Shown here piece by piece: positions 12,547 through 24,001 of a stretch of 64,000 nt of DNA (position 1 is the first letter of the stretch; every line of letters starts with the position of its first letter). Both the position numbers and the translations under genes were made by a program. The notes beneath the pieces were generated by a model that searched no databases, was not told the origin of the DNA, and worked only from the letters and a program-made list of their open reading frames with translations. This DNA is from Porodaedalea pini. Taxonomy: Eukaryota; Basidiomycota; Agaricomycetes; Hymenochaetales; Hymenochaetaceae. The DNA lies in the NCBI GenBank assembly GCA_002794775.1, contig NBAY01000041.1, forward strand, positions 62,001 through 126,000. The letters are read 5' to 3'.

Positions 12547-12615
12547 CCATTCAAACGTCCATAAAGGCACCATTCAAACGTCCATAAAGGCACCATTCAA
12601 ACGTCCATAAAGGCA
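12547..12615. repeat. Tandem repeat, 3 x 23 bp
   Basis: Three perfect head-to-tail copies of a 23 bp unit starting CCATTCAAACGTCCATAAAG occupy 12547-12569, 12570-12592 and 12593-12615. No flanking gene explains them. Confidence 0.95.
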
Positions 12616-15414
12616 AGGTACACTGTAGGAGCGAAGGTGATAAAATATACACGCAGCGTGTGGTGGAGCATAGAACATATGCAGAAGCAGAGCCAGGACG
12701 TTCTTCGTCTCCTCCGTCAAGGGCATCCCGACTCCCAAATAGCACCTCTCCTAGATCTGCCGCAGATCCAGGATGAAGCACTCGCTCACCACACCAAATT
12801 TATTAAATTGTTTGACCAGAGCCATAAGGCTCGAGTACGGCAGTGTGGAGAATGAATGTAATAGACGAAGTGCAGGCACGGACGTAGAGACGGGGAAAAC
12901 TGCGACTGTGGGTGAAACGAAGCACAGAGACTAGGTCGAATGTGAGGCAATGAATCAATATACCGAAATGAACGTACTGTATACTGGGACAAGCTAGCAT
13001 ATCTCGGTCCATATTCAAAACACCATTTGCGCCAGGACGGAGATTGTTGAATCGGATGCTAAATAACTTGTTGGTGTGCCTACGGCTGCGGCTATAAAGT
13101 GTAACCGAGAGGTATCCTCTGTCCTTCCTTCCTTCATTACCCAATTCCGTTCCCGTTCCATTTCACGGAACATCCGATGCTCTTCCTCCATCGTCTTTGT
13201 CATGCGCTGGCAGTGATTTCCCATGTCTATCTGCAAGGTCATAAGGTGCACACACATCTCGCTAGAACTCCTATTCACCTCATAATTTCGTGCCTTGTGC
13301 TTGCGCCTCTGCCTTTTTCACCACAAAGGTTCGAAGTGCTGGCTTTTCTGGTATACGTAGTTGAGATTTTTATAGTCGCGGTTAGTCGAAGTCATCAATT
13401 GATAGGCAGGCTGGCATTTTGGACTAGAGATCAACAAGATCAGATATAACCTTTGCTTGACAAGTAGCGAGTACATATCTGAACGCAGGTCGAAAGCAAA
13501 AACCGAAAATCAAAATCAAAAAAATCTGAAGTGTGAGTTACGTCAATACACGCAAAAGCGGCAATATGTATGACATAATGAAGTGCTGTAAGTGAAAATG
13601 TTCAAACTCAATGGCATTGGTCACCTGTAGATCGCCTCATTCCAAACTTCTCGTCTTCCTCAGAAAGTATACCTCGATTTCAGCGATCAGCCTGAGTAGA
13701 GCACCCGGCATAGCAAAAAAATTGACACATTCCGTGATTCAGAGACACGTATTTAACAACTTCTGTCTGGGCATACTTTTGGTAAATTCATTGCCCGGGG
13801 TTTGCATCTAATATGCACTAATTAAGAATATCTCCGACCCGAGCATATAAATGTTTCGCCACACAACTTTGCACAGTGTCGTTTCTCAGATGTACAAAAA
13901 AGGTCTTTGAATTGAACATGTGACAGCGTTGTAGTGCCATCAGCTCAACCCCCAAGGCCAGGCAAATCTTCCCGACTCAGACTCAGGAATGGCCAGCTCC
14001 GTGCTTGCACTGGGTACAGAGCAAGGTTGAGTAAATCGCCATAAGTCAGATTTTGCATGGTCTGAGTACGCGTCGGAAATTACCGTGCTTGATTGAACGC
14101 TCCAAGCTGCGAGCAATGTCGGTCAGTTCCGAGTTGTGAGTCGCCGCAACTCCGGCATCCCATCTCTCTTTCTGCAAAACGAAAGCGCAAGCGGAGCGAG
14201 CTTTGAGAGAGGTTATGCGACGGCTTCACAGTAGATAGGCACTTTGTAATACGCGTTGGCAAGCATCGTATCAAAGGTATACACCCCGATCCTGATTGTG
14301 ACTGCGTGCCCGTCAGCGCGGGGTGTGTTGGCGCTGGTTTCGACGCGTTAACACGCATGAGTCGCAGATAACGTCTATGATCTCTTCTGTCACAGGAGCA
14401 TGATACAGCTCGTGCTAAAGATGGAGTCATGGTAGCGCCCATCGAAGTCGTATACGAGGCACAAACACTTACTCTCCGCAAGGTTGAAATTTCAAGATTG
14501 CATATTCCAAAAAGAAGACCTCATTCCATGCCGAGCGACCACTGATATAGGCAGTAAACGGGACAGTTTGTGCCTGCAGAAGCGAGTCATCTGCCACTGA
14601 ATGCGTGTTATCCGAGACGCACTCCATCCCGCGTCCATTTGTCTTGTACCCGCACAGGCAGGGCTGATGCTGGTTGCGCTGCGAGGGGATTCTGTTCTCT
14701 TTTCCCTCCGGAGTTCAGGGCGCCTAGAAATCTGAAGGGATTGAAGAGCTAAAAACATATGTCGACGAAGGCGACTGGGGGAAGACTTCGCTTCCAGAGC
14801 CAGACTGCAACAGTCAGAAAACGGAGCAGTTGGTGCCTGCAGAAGTGAAATATCACCCGCCGATATGAGCTACATCTTGCGTCATCTGAAATTTCCATTC
14901 GTATTAATATTACTGTAGGTGCTTTATACCTAAAGCAGGAAACGCGCTTACCGCATTTCGCATGATGATCATGAATTCATTTCCGCGCTCATGAGTCGGT
15001 AGACTCTGACTTTGCTCGTCACATGCATTGCAAGTCGACTCACTTGAATTGAGTAGCCGCAAGGCCGAGCGCGGCCGGGGCGTCGCTGTTTAGATGACTG
15101 AAACAGGAAACAGGGCCGACGGGTGCGGAGATGTGACATGCACATAGAACGAATGGGGAATTTGAGATTAATATTACCTCGTGGTGAAACCTGCGTATGA
15201 TCGACAGCGGCCGCGTATGAGTTACTTAAGCGGAAGCAAAAGGGGCCGGCCTGAGCCGGGCCGAGGTGATCCTCGACGATCATTTAGGTGCGGTGTCCCG
15301 GGTCGCGCTGGTTGCAACAGGGCTAGAACCGCAGTGTGGGAAAACGCCGATCTCGAATAGAGTGTACTGGCAGAGGATGACTACTACCAGTCGCTGGATG
15401 ACTTCATCGCCTCA

Positions 15415-15515
15415 TTTCCCTCTTATACTTATACTGCGACTCTCTCGACCTCGAGCTTCCCCTTTCGCCCTCTTCCTCTTCTCTTCCTCTCCTTCGATTT
15501 CTCTTCGGGGCTAGA
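15415..15515 (+). promoter_or_regulatory. Pyrimidine-rich putative core promoter of ZF1
   Basis: A strongly CT-rich tract (blocks such as CCTCTTCCTCTTCTCTTCCT) lies 200-300 bp before the ZF1 start codon. Such tracts are common just upstream of transcription starts in filamentous fungi. The role is inferred from position and composition only. Confidence 0.4.
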
Positions 15516-15717
15516 CAGGTCAGAAATACATTACAACGTCTCCCCCGTTCTCACGTGAGACGACGACGCCCAGCGCTGCGCACTATTCTCTATCACCTCG
15601 TCCCCATCACACGACCTCGTTCCGTTGACAACCATCCAACTCTCTCTGCATATAACCTGCCAAGCCTCCTCCAGAGTCCTCTAAGCCTTCCACACCTCGC
15701 CAACTCGAGAGGCGACC

Positions 15718-18700
15718 ATGCAGGCCGCGCCCTCTCCTCTTCTTTCATCACCATCTTCAGCTTCAATTTCAAATTCGACGCCGGCCGTACGTTCGACTGC
15801 GACTCCGACCGCGGGCGCTGGACGCGCGCCGGTTCCGCTCTTGGGAAGAAAGAAAGATGTCGGGAACAAGGATGAAGACATGAGAATGGAGGACGGCGAA
15901 GCAAGGCCGTCGGAGGACAAGAGAAATACGAGTGCGGAAACTGGCCCGACAATGACGACTGCGCTCCCTGGTATTCGGGATCTCTTCCCCGGTGAGTACC
16001 CTTCATTTCCTATATTTATTTATTTCTGTTCTGCATACCTCTCCTTCGCCTCCGCTTCCATCCCATTCTATCCGTGTTCTGGAGAGCACTAGACACATCG
16101 GAATGCACGCACACGTCCGTGCCGCACAGCACCGAGTTAATCTGACTATAAGCGCCGGGGCTGTACTGCCCTCCGCGGACGGAGGCGCACCGCAGATGCA
16201 GGCAAAAAGATACAAGCACCGACTCGGAGGCTAAGCCGTAACTATGCTTCCATCCAAGCCGTCAAACGCCATCAGACAATGATTCGCGGCTGTGATCTGC
16301 ATCTGTGACTTTGAAGTGCATTAGCCGTTGGCGGGCTAGCTTGATTGTTCATTAGTGCTCAGCGCAATGCGCGACGTGCGACGTGTCGCCCGTCAGCCGC
16401 TGTATTCACGACCTTGGGCTATCTGCAGAGCTACCGCACGCGCTAATTCGGCGCCCGAATATGCACGCAGTGCATCGAATCACATATGACTGTAGGCGGA
16501 TGGGCTATCCACTGTAGATGCGGATGCAGATGCGCCGCATGCGTAGATTACAGCCGCGAATCACTTTTGACGGATGAGATGGACGACAACAGCTACGGAT
16601 GATTGGAACTGTGGATGCCAGCTGGTCTATGACTACGGCTACGACAACGAATGGGTTAGGCGTTCAGCTGACACGTTGGCGTTGGCGTGCCAGCGCAAGG
16701 TGATAGGTGCTATTCGCTGCTCGCAACGTATCGCCCTATCGATTGGTGTACTCACGGCGTTGAGCTACTCGTATTCGGCTCAGTGTTGTCGGGTCGATGT
16801 TGCGATACTCATTTCTGATGCCGATGCTGATGCCGATATTTGATTTTTTTGCCGTGTGCGCAGTGTCCTTGTGGACCACTGCAATGCTACGAGCTACGTT
16901 GGGAGTCTAGTTACCTCTTGATGATGATGGTCCAGCTGTTTCCTATGCATCATCGCATCGCGTTCTTATTCCTTTCGCTTCTCCCTTTTTATTGTCCATT
17001 TTATTTTTTCCTCTGTCACAGTCATATTCATAGTACGTTGTACTGACAACAAACTTTGACATTTATAGACCACCTATTCGAAGCACAGCAGCGCCTCGAA
17101 CCGCTCGTTGACCCGCGCGCACGAAAGACGAAGGACCCTTTCCTGCCAAGTTCAAGTTTAAATTCCAACACGACCCAAACGCATATGAGAAGTGAGAGGG
17201 AGAGGGAGATGCACCGCGAGGCGTTCGCAGCGCTCACTGCGCCCTTTCCGCGGTCTGTCCAGCCTCACTCGCAGCCGCAAACACAGATGCAGCCGCGCTC
17301 GCCGTATGCGATGCGTGACGCGTTTACGTTCCCTGGGTCTCAGCCTATTTCTCGTGCGCCTATTCTTCCGCCTTCTGCCCCTTCAAATTTTGTTGCACCC
17401 GCTGCTGGTCTCGCCGTACCTCCGTCGACAACCGCTCGTGCTCCTGTACCACCAATGCAAACCTCATCAACTTCAACCGCTATATCCTCACCATCATCGA
17501 CTAGAACAGAACCAACTAGACCACGCACCCACGTGCACACCCATACACACAGCTCAGACGCTAGCGCTGCCGCTGCCGGCCTTTTAGGCCTCTCTCTTAG
17601 CGGAGGTCCCCCTCTCAGCACAAGTATTCCTCCCAGTGGGAATGGCTCGGCGGCGCGCCCGCGTAACGCGGCGCTCGAGGCGTACGACTACCGTGACCAC
17701 CGTACCAGCGAACGCTATCCCGATGGGGAATGGGAGGAGGGCGATGACAACGATGATGATTCGATGTTTGTGTTTGAGATGGATGATCAACGGGGCGCAG
17801 GGAGAGAGGGATATAAAGAGGGGGAGGGAACGGAGATGGAGATGGAGGGGGTGGAGACGGCGCCGACGAGTGTTGATTCGCATGCAAGCGCCGACTCCAA
17901 ACCCGGTCCCATAGCGGCTTCCGAACTGGAGGCGCAGCCGAGAGGCCTACTCTCCGACCAGAAGCCGAAGCCGAATCCGAAGTCAAAGTCGACATCGGCA
18001 GAGCGACCAGGTAGAGCTAGGGACGGGACAAATGAACCCACCTCGTCGGCCGAGAATGATAACGGCGCCGATCGCGATCCCATGTCTTCTGCGGAGAATG
18101 AGGGCACTGAGGAGGGTGCTGACGGTGAGGGCGGAGAAGGCGAGGGCGGAGAAGGCGAAGGAGGAGAAGGCGGCGATGGCAAGCGACATACGTGCCCGCA
18201 TTGTCGGAAGCGCTTTAATCGACCGAGCAGCCTTAAGATTCACCTGAACACGCATACGGGTGCGAAACGTGCGTTGTTTTTGTCATTTTTCCTTCCGCAT
18301 ATGATGAGTATACTGATGGTTTTATTTTGCTCTGCTTTCTCGAATGATTTACAACACGGATCCATCAATTCGCTTACATACGAACGTGCAAATTGTTGAT
18401 ATCGCGGGCGTGCTAAAATGCGAAACCACTGGACCGACCTCCTCATGCGGACTCGCGTCGTTGATGCGGCGATAATTTACGCGCCATAAATGCGATTTAT
18501 TCTCAACTACGCGATGCGTCCACGTTAATGTGATGGCATTGTCGTGTTTCGGGACTACTCGCCACTTATCGTGATTTCGCGCATACCACGACGGATTGTC
18601 GGATCCGTCAATTACTTGTTCCTCGGACCTTTGCCTATTTGTGGCGTTGGTGGGTCCGTATGTATGTCTTCCATGGTGGCCGGTGGCACATGCGGTGAAC

Positions 18701-21463
18701 ACGGCCGACAACGCTACTTGAAATATGTCTTGCGGTCCGTATTTTCGTTGCATTAACATGCGAATTCTCGGCTTCTTGGTTTTATTTTGCATCCATCGAC
18801 TATGATGGGATCACGCCGTTGTCTTGATTTCCCCGTGCGTTCTCTTCGACGATCGCGCTTTATTTTTGCTGCCGTTGGTCTACTAATCACCCGCCGACCG
18901 AACTCAATTGCGTCGTGATCTTGGCTTTCGCCTCGTTGTTTCGGGAATAACCAATTACTAACTACATCGACTCGCCCCCGGTCTCTCTGCTAACTGGGAT
19001 AATCAACGGTTGTTTCACTGCGGTGTCTTACCGTTGATTTCTGTTCTATTTTTCGACACGGGATTTCGTTATGGCTGCTCCTTTATTGGACACTTCCTTT
19101 GCTTTTATCTTTTGATCGTTTCGCCTTCGCTTTGCGCATCCTGCTTCTTTATTTCTTTTTGGTGTTCGTCCTCCGTTTCTTGCACAAAACGGACGAATTT
19201 AAACGCACTACCCTTCACCAAAATCGACTTACCTACCATTGCGCGCTTAGCATTCGAGTGCCCGTATCCGGGCTGCGGTCGCCAATTCAACGTCTCGAGC
19301 AACATGCGCCGGCACTATCGCAACCACTCATCGCCTGCGGGGCTCGGGCCTGGTGCTGCACCCGGCATGGGAATGGGAATGGGCATGGGCATGCACGATC
19401 AGTTCGGCCCGCGTCCTCCACCGCCCGGCGTGCTCGGTTTGCACGTCGGGCCGCCGGGATACCCAGGCCCGCAGCATGTGCAACGGCATGCGCAGGTGCA
19501 GATGGAGAGAGATATGGAGAGAGAGAGGATCGAGCGCGAGCGAGAAAGGATGGGGATGCAAGGCCATCCGAGAGAGGTGTACGCGCCCTATGGACAGCCG
19601 CATGCGGCACCTAGTGCGTATCGCCCGCCGCCGCATCCAAACGGTGCCCCGCCGCCTCCGCCGGCAGCGCGACTTCCACCGCCGCCCAGTATGCCCCATG
19701 GCGTGCCATATGGGTCGTACCCGCCTGGATTTGGGCCACGCGAGGTTGAGTTCGAGCGAAGGGAGCGGATGGAGAGGATGGAGAGGATGGAGAGGGAGAA
19801 CTGGATTCTTCGTGAACGGGAACGGGAGAGAGAGCGGATAGGAAGGCTGGAGAGACGGGAGCGTGAGAGAATACCGCCGGGGTATGGACCGCAGGCGCAT
19901 CCGCAGCCGTTCCAGCAACCTCATGCGTATGCTCAGCATTCTCCGCCCCGGCGTGAAGGCCACCTTGAATATCGATTAGGCGGCGATCCAGGCCGGCCTG
20001 CCCCAGCGCATATCCATCATCAGCAGGCGTTTTCACAAAATGTCCCTTCTCCTCACATTCGTCCTACATCACACTCGCAATCTCAGCCTCCGCTGCCGCC
20101 GCACCTACAGTCTCAGTCCCGGCAGCCTGCACCTGCGCTCCGCCCCTCGCACTCGTTCTCGCACCCGTATGCGTCTCCACACACTCATCCATATGCGCGC
20201 TCCCCCTCTCACTCTCACTCCCGCTCGCGCGAGCGCTATAGCTCCGGAGCAGGCTCACCTGTTCTCAGCCCTGCTCTCTCTGCTGCGTCGTCCCTCCCCG
20301 TGCGCGGTTGGCGCGGGCACGCGCACACGCACAGTGCACCGGCATTCGCAGGGTCCGGGTCTCAGCGCGTAGAGCTACCGCCCATCATGACATCGCGCTC
20401 GCCTTACGACAGAGACGTTCCTCTTCCTGTGAGCCACGGGCGGAGTCACTCGTATTCTGTGTCGAATGTGCCCGTTGGCCCTGGTCCGCCGCTGCCGTCT
20501 CCGTTTGGACATATACGCACGATGGACGTGCGCGAGGAGGAGAGGAGGGAGAGAAGGGCGAGGCGGGACTCAACGGCGGCGCGAACGGGACATGAGAGCG
20601 AACTTGAGGGCGTGCCGGACTCGGCGTCTGATTTTGAGGGTGAGGAGAAACGCATGGAGAGCGACGTCGATATGAGTGATGCTGTCGGAGTGAAGAGCAG
20701 TCGAGAGGTTATCGAACTTGATGGGGACGGAAGAAAGCTTCCTCCAGGACCTGCAGCAATGGCAGCCGATGCTGCGGTGCGACGCGGGAGCTGGGCTGCC
20801 CGTGACGGCGAAGACGAAGCACATCCTGATTCTGCCGCTACAGCGGTACTGAGCTCCCCCGTTCATGCCTTGACACCTTCGCTTCACCAACGCACGCCGC
20901 CTGCTCAGAGTGTCGAATTGCGTCGTCGACCCAGTCATCCACAGGCCGTTCCCATTTCTAGTCCATCGTCCGCACGCGAGCGAGCGTACTCCCATTCGCA
21001 TTCCTATTACTCTCATTCACGTACAGGCTCGAACTCGTCATCGGGTCACGGCTATAGAGAAGGCTCGCATCCATACGCTCGCGCGCGCCACGCCCACAGC
21101 CGCTCGCGGGAGGTAGCCGCTGTGGCAGCAGACGCTATGTCGCCGCTCCTCAGTGCTTCAATGTCAACATCTCCGCGTCCTTCACTTCCTAGCTTGTCAG
21201 CGTCCGTTTCACCTCATGCATCCGTGTCCATATCGACGGTCTCGTCTCCACGACAGATGCAGAGCGGCGCAGATGCGATTGTGCTTCCGCATCGGGAGCC
21301 AGCAGACTCTGATAGGAGCTTGAAAGTCTCGTCTCCCATGTCGGCGTCTGGAAACCCGTCACGCTTCCCGGTGTATACCTTCCCACCGCCACCGCCGCCT
21401 CCGGGCGTCGTGCTTGCTGCCGGCTCTCCCGTGGGTGGGGCAACGATGGAAGTCGAGAAGTGA
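15718..21463 (+). CDS. ZF1: two-finger C2H2 zinc-finger protein, 1,228 aa
   Basis: Three exons, 15718-15991, 17069-18268 and 19251-21463, sum to 3,687 nt in frame. Exon 1 ends in IRDLFP and continues DHLFE, a motif shared with ZF2 at the same intron position and phase. Finger 1 (about residues 466-490) reads CPHCRKRFNRPSSLKIHLNTH (C-x2-C-x12-H-x3-H). The second intron falls between the fingers, and finger 2 (about 493-517) reads CPYPGCGRQFNVSSNMRRHYRNH (C-x4-C-x12-H-x3-H). The rest is low-complexity: an acidic G/E-rich tract before finger 1, a GM repeat, an R/E/M-rich probable coiled coil (ERMERMERMEREN), and long P/S/H-rich regions. This is a probable nuclear DNA-binding regulator. The introns are 1,077 and 982 bp, far longer than the 50-70 bp usual here, so unannotated small exons cannot be excluded. 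Paralogues are ZF2 and ZF3. Confidence 0.8.
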
Positions 21464-21679
21464 TAAATGGTACGTGTTTTGAATATCTTGGTTCTTCGTT
21501 TAGTCTGAACTTCACTGTTTCCTAGCTGCCTGCTTCTACTTTTCAGAACAGTTTGTCAATGTCCCGATGGAATTTCAGCATCATACGTACGGTTTCATTC
21601 TGTTTTTACCGGCGAAACTTCGTTTTTATAGCTTATTTGTAGTACTTGGTCGTGGAACGGCCTTGCGGTCTAACGCTCA

Positions 21680-22660
21680 ATCTGGCGATGTCTATCTTTG
21701 CATTCTTCAAACTTTGTCGCCTCGTGCACCGACCCCATCTTGTTTCTCACTCATATGCATATCCGCTCTTGCTTCTATCTCTTTCGGCATCGTGGCCATC
21801 TTGCTTTCTTCCGCTCTCCACGGCCGCTCACCTAAGCTTGCGTCAAGAGGTACCTAGTAATTTAGTATGATCATGCGCACGCCACGCCGTGCGTACCCCT
21901 ATTCCCCGCTCTCCCACCAATTTACAGACGCTGGCATAACGACTTATTGGTCTCCCTCGTTTCCTTCTGTTTCTATACAATCCATTACCGCGCGTAATGT
22001 ATAGTAGAGTTAGTTAAAGCTGTATTTGGTCGATTCGTAGTGTACTTGACCACGGCAGAAAGTAACATGTATCATTAGGTCCCCTGTCCCTTCTCCTTTC
22101 CTCGTCCCTATCTTGTCACTTCTTCATCTGTTGGGTTTACTGCCGTCCTAAAGTTCTCCTTTCACTAGTACTGTCTCCGTTGTTCTATTTTTCTGCTTTG
22201 TGTACGAATGTAAAATTTTGCTTGTTGTATCTGACACTAGTAGAAGTCGATTTGTTTGCCTACTAAATGCAATAAGAGCGTTATCTTATTCCTTGCTTCA
22301 ATCCTGGCTGATTCTTTGGTATAGATACTATTACGAGGGGATGACAGGCGGGGCCTCAGCAGCAAGATCGCCGTCTGGTTCTCGAACCCTCCGAGTCCCT
22401 CCGAATATTCGGGACTTTCATTAGACAACTGCAGCCGGCTGCCGGAGCGACGATCAGCGCTGATCAGGATGCAGCAGACGGGGTCCCGGCGTCCAGCGTG
22501 AGATGTGCGCCGTTTCAAGGCAGTAGTGATCATCGGAGTGAATTGAGTGGCAAGTGAGAAGGCCAATGGGCGGCGGGAGCTCCGGTCATGTGTACTCGTT
22601 CGTGACGATAGGTTGCTATGTGTGTGGACTTTACGCGGTCGAGCTATTCTTAAGAACAGA
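21680..22660 (+). repeat. Diverged inverted duplication, right copy (ZF1 3' flank)
   Basis: This is the partner of 10920-11900 in inverted orientation. It begins about 220 bp after the ZF1 stop, so it includes the ZF1 3' flank. Short open frames in both copies are not conserved by substitution pattern and are not called as genes. Confidence 0.7.
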
Positions 22661-22849
22661 AGTGAGCTATAAGTCACTAGTATAAGGTGCAAAGCAATCA
22701 AGGTAATCGAACGTGTCCGTAGGACATTAGGCTCTGTCCACACGGTGTACCTTGTCATGATTAGGGGATCTCGCCTCTGATGTTCGGAACGCCCATGTTA
22801 CCGAGATAGCACGTCCTTACATAAATGTTGGTGAGGTGCATGATCACAT

Positions 22850-23540
22850 GATTTTGTGCTTTTGAGCACTCAAAACTTGAAAGAAAAAAATCCATAACTC
22901 ACTCAGTTCCTCATGGATTTTCTCCAAAAGGTTGGAAAACTCTTCAATCTACTACTGTCAAATATATATGAACTTATATGGTGAAGTGATCAGGTGAATT
23001 GCTTGAATTGTACAGAATACATGCTCAGATAGGTGAAATCCTTCCTTGATTTTGCCTGAGCTCTTTCAGAGCTAAAAACATGAAACTTCTTAAAAATGAT
23101 CTATCTGATTCATTGTGGCTTCCATCAGGCATGCTGTATAGTATAATACTCTCCCCATGTTGTCTGTCTTTTCTGCTAAAACTTCAAAGCTCAGCTAATT
23201 TTATTTGACACAGACTACTTTGAGAGAACTCTTCTACACCAAAAACAAAACCATCTTAGAATTATGATACATCATTCTAAAACAGGTTTCATGTCTCTGG
23301 ATTCAAAATTGAGCTCAGGAAAAATCATGGAAATATTTTACCTGACTGGACATCTTTCTTTACAATATAGATTCTATCACAATAATTATTGTCTAAGCTC
23401 AGTAGAGGATGTAGGACCACAGAGAATCATGCATGAGATTATAAGATTTTGAAATTTGCCAATGCTATTATTTTATTATTGTTATGCAATGGACAGTTTA
23501 TAAATTGGCCCTATTATTATAATAAGACATGGAGCATTAT
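22850..23540 (+). mobile_element. AT-rich repeat E, copy 1, left part
   Basis: AT-rich, non-coding sequence interrupted by the chromovirus at 23541. Its last part (from about 23405, GGACCACAGAGAATCAT...) matches 41845 onward in copy 2 (GGACCGCAGAGCATCAT...), followed by GATTATAA and TTTTGAAATTTG in both. The left boundary is approximate. No protein is encoded and the class is unknown. Base composition differs clearly from the GC-rich genes nearby. Confidence 0.45.
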
Positions 23541-23987
23541 TGTCAGCGACGGACTACGGGTACGCAAATGGTAGCCGGGTCGCACGGAACTCAGTCAGAG
23601 GAGGAGGGAGACAAGAGAGAGAGCAGTGAGCCAGGGGGAACTGACACAGCGCGGAGATAAGGAGTAGCTTCTGGACGTAGCCAGGTAGAATTGACCAGGT
23701 CGAAACTAAGGGATAAGTACAGGAGGACTACCTACTTATATACCCTTCAGCGGCTGCGCACGGACCAGGGAATTAACTACTACATAAGGTTAGATGATAG
23801 AACGTCGTGGAACTTCATAGAATAATGAAATCATAGGATCGGTCAGCGAGTAAGGATAGTGCGAGAAGGAGCGTAATGAATAATGAGTAAGCAGGAATAA
23901 GCGTGATTAGTGATGGATGGATAAGATATGATAAGATAAGATAAGAGAAAATGATAAGATAAGATAATTTAAAAAGCGTCCATGACA
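23541..23987 (-). repeat. 3' LTR of chromovirus
   Basis: 447 bp, left edge of the element; in element orientation this is the 3' LTR. It ends with the inverted pair TGTCA/TGACA and differs from the other LTR by two substitutions. Confidence 0.97.
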
Positions 23988-24001
23988 TGACCCTCCCCTT
24001 C
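23988..24001 (-). promoter_or_regulatory. Polypurine tract, plus-strand primer of chromovirus
   Basis: In element sense the sequence before the 3' LTR is TTGAAGGGGAGGGTCA, ending directly at TGTCA. Purine-rich tracts at this place prime plus-strand DNA synthesis in LTR elements. It follows the pol stop codon at once. Confidence 0.8.

Larger units (their letters stand above)
11901..15717. other. Gene-poor region upstream of ZF1
   Basis: No gene can be supported. Two short plus-strand stretches look faintly coding (12203-12472 and 12637-12855, the latter containing QDVLRLLRQGHPDSQIAPLL), as does a charged minus-strand stretch at 13278-13130 (MGNHCQRMTKTMEEEHRMF). None matches a family I recognise or has supporting exons, so they may be relics. 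AATATTAAT-type motifs occur at 14903 and 15167. Confidence 0.4.

Noticed and set aside
19010..19250. Upstream extension of the ZF1 third-exon frame as a separate gene start
   Set aside because: The frame lacks an ATG start there, the sequence is intronic in character, and splicing at 19251 restores the TGAKPFECP linker between the fingers.
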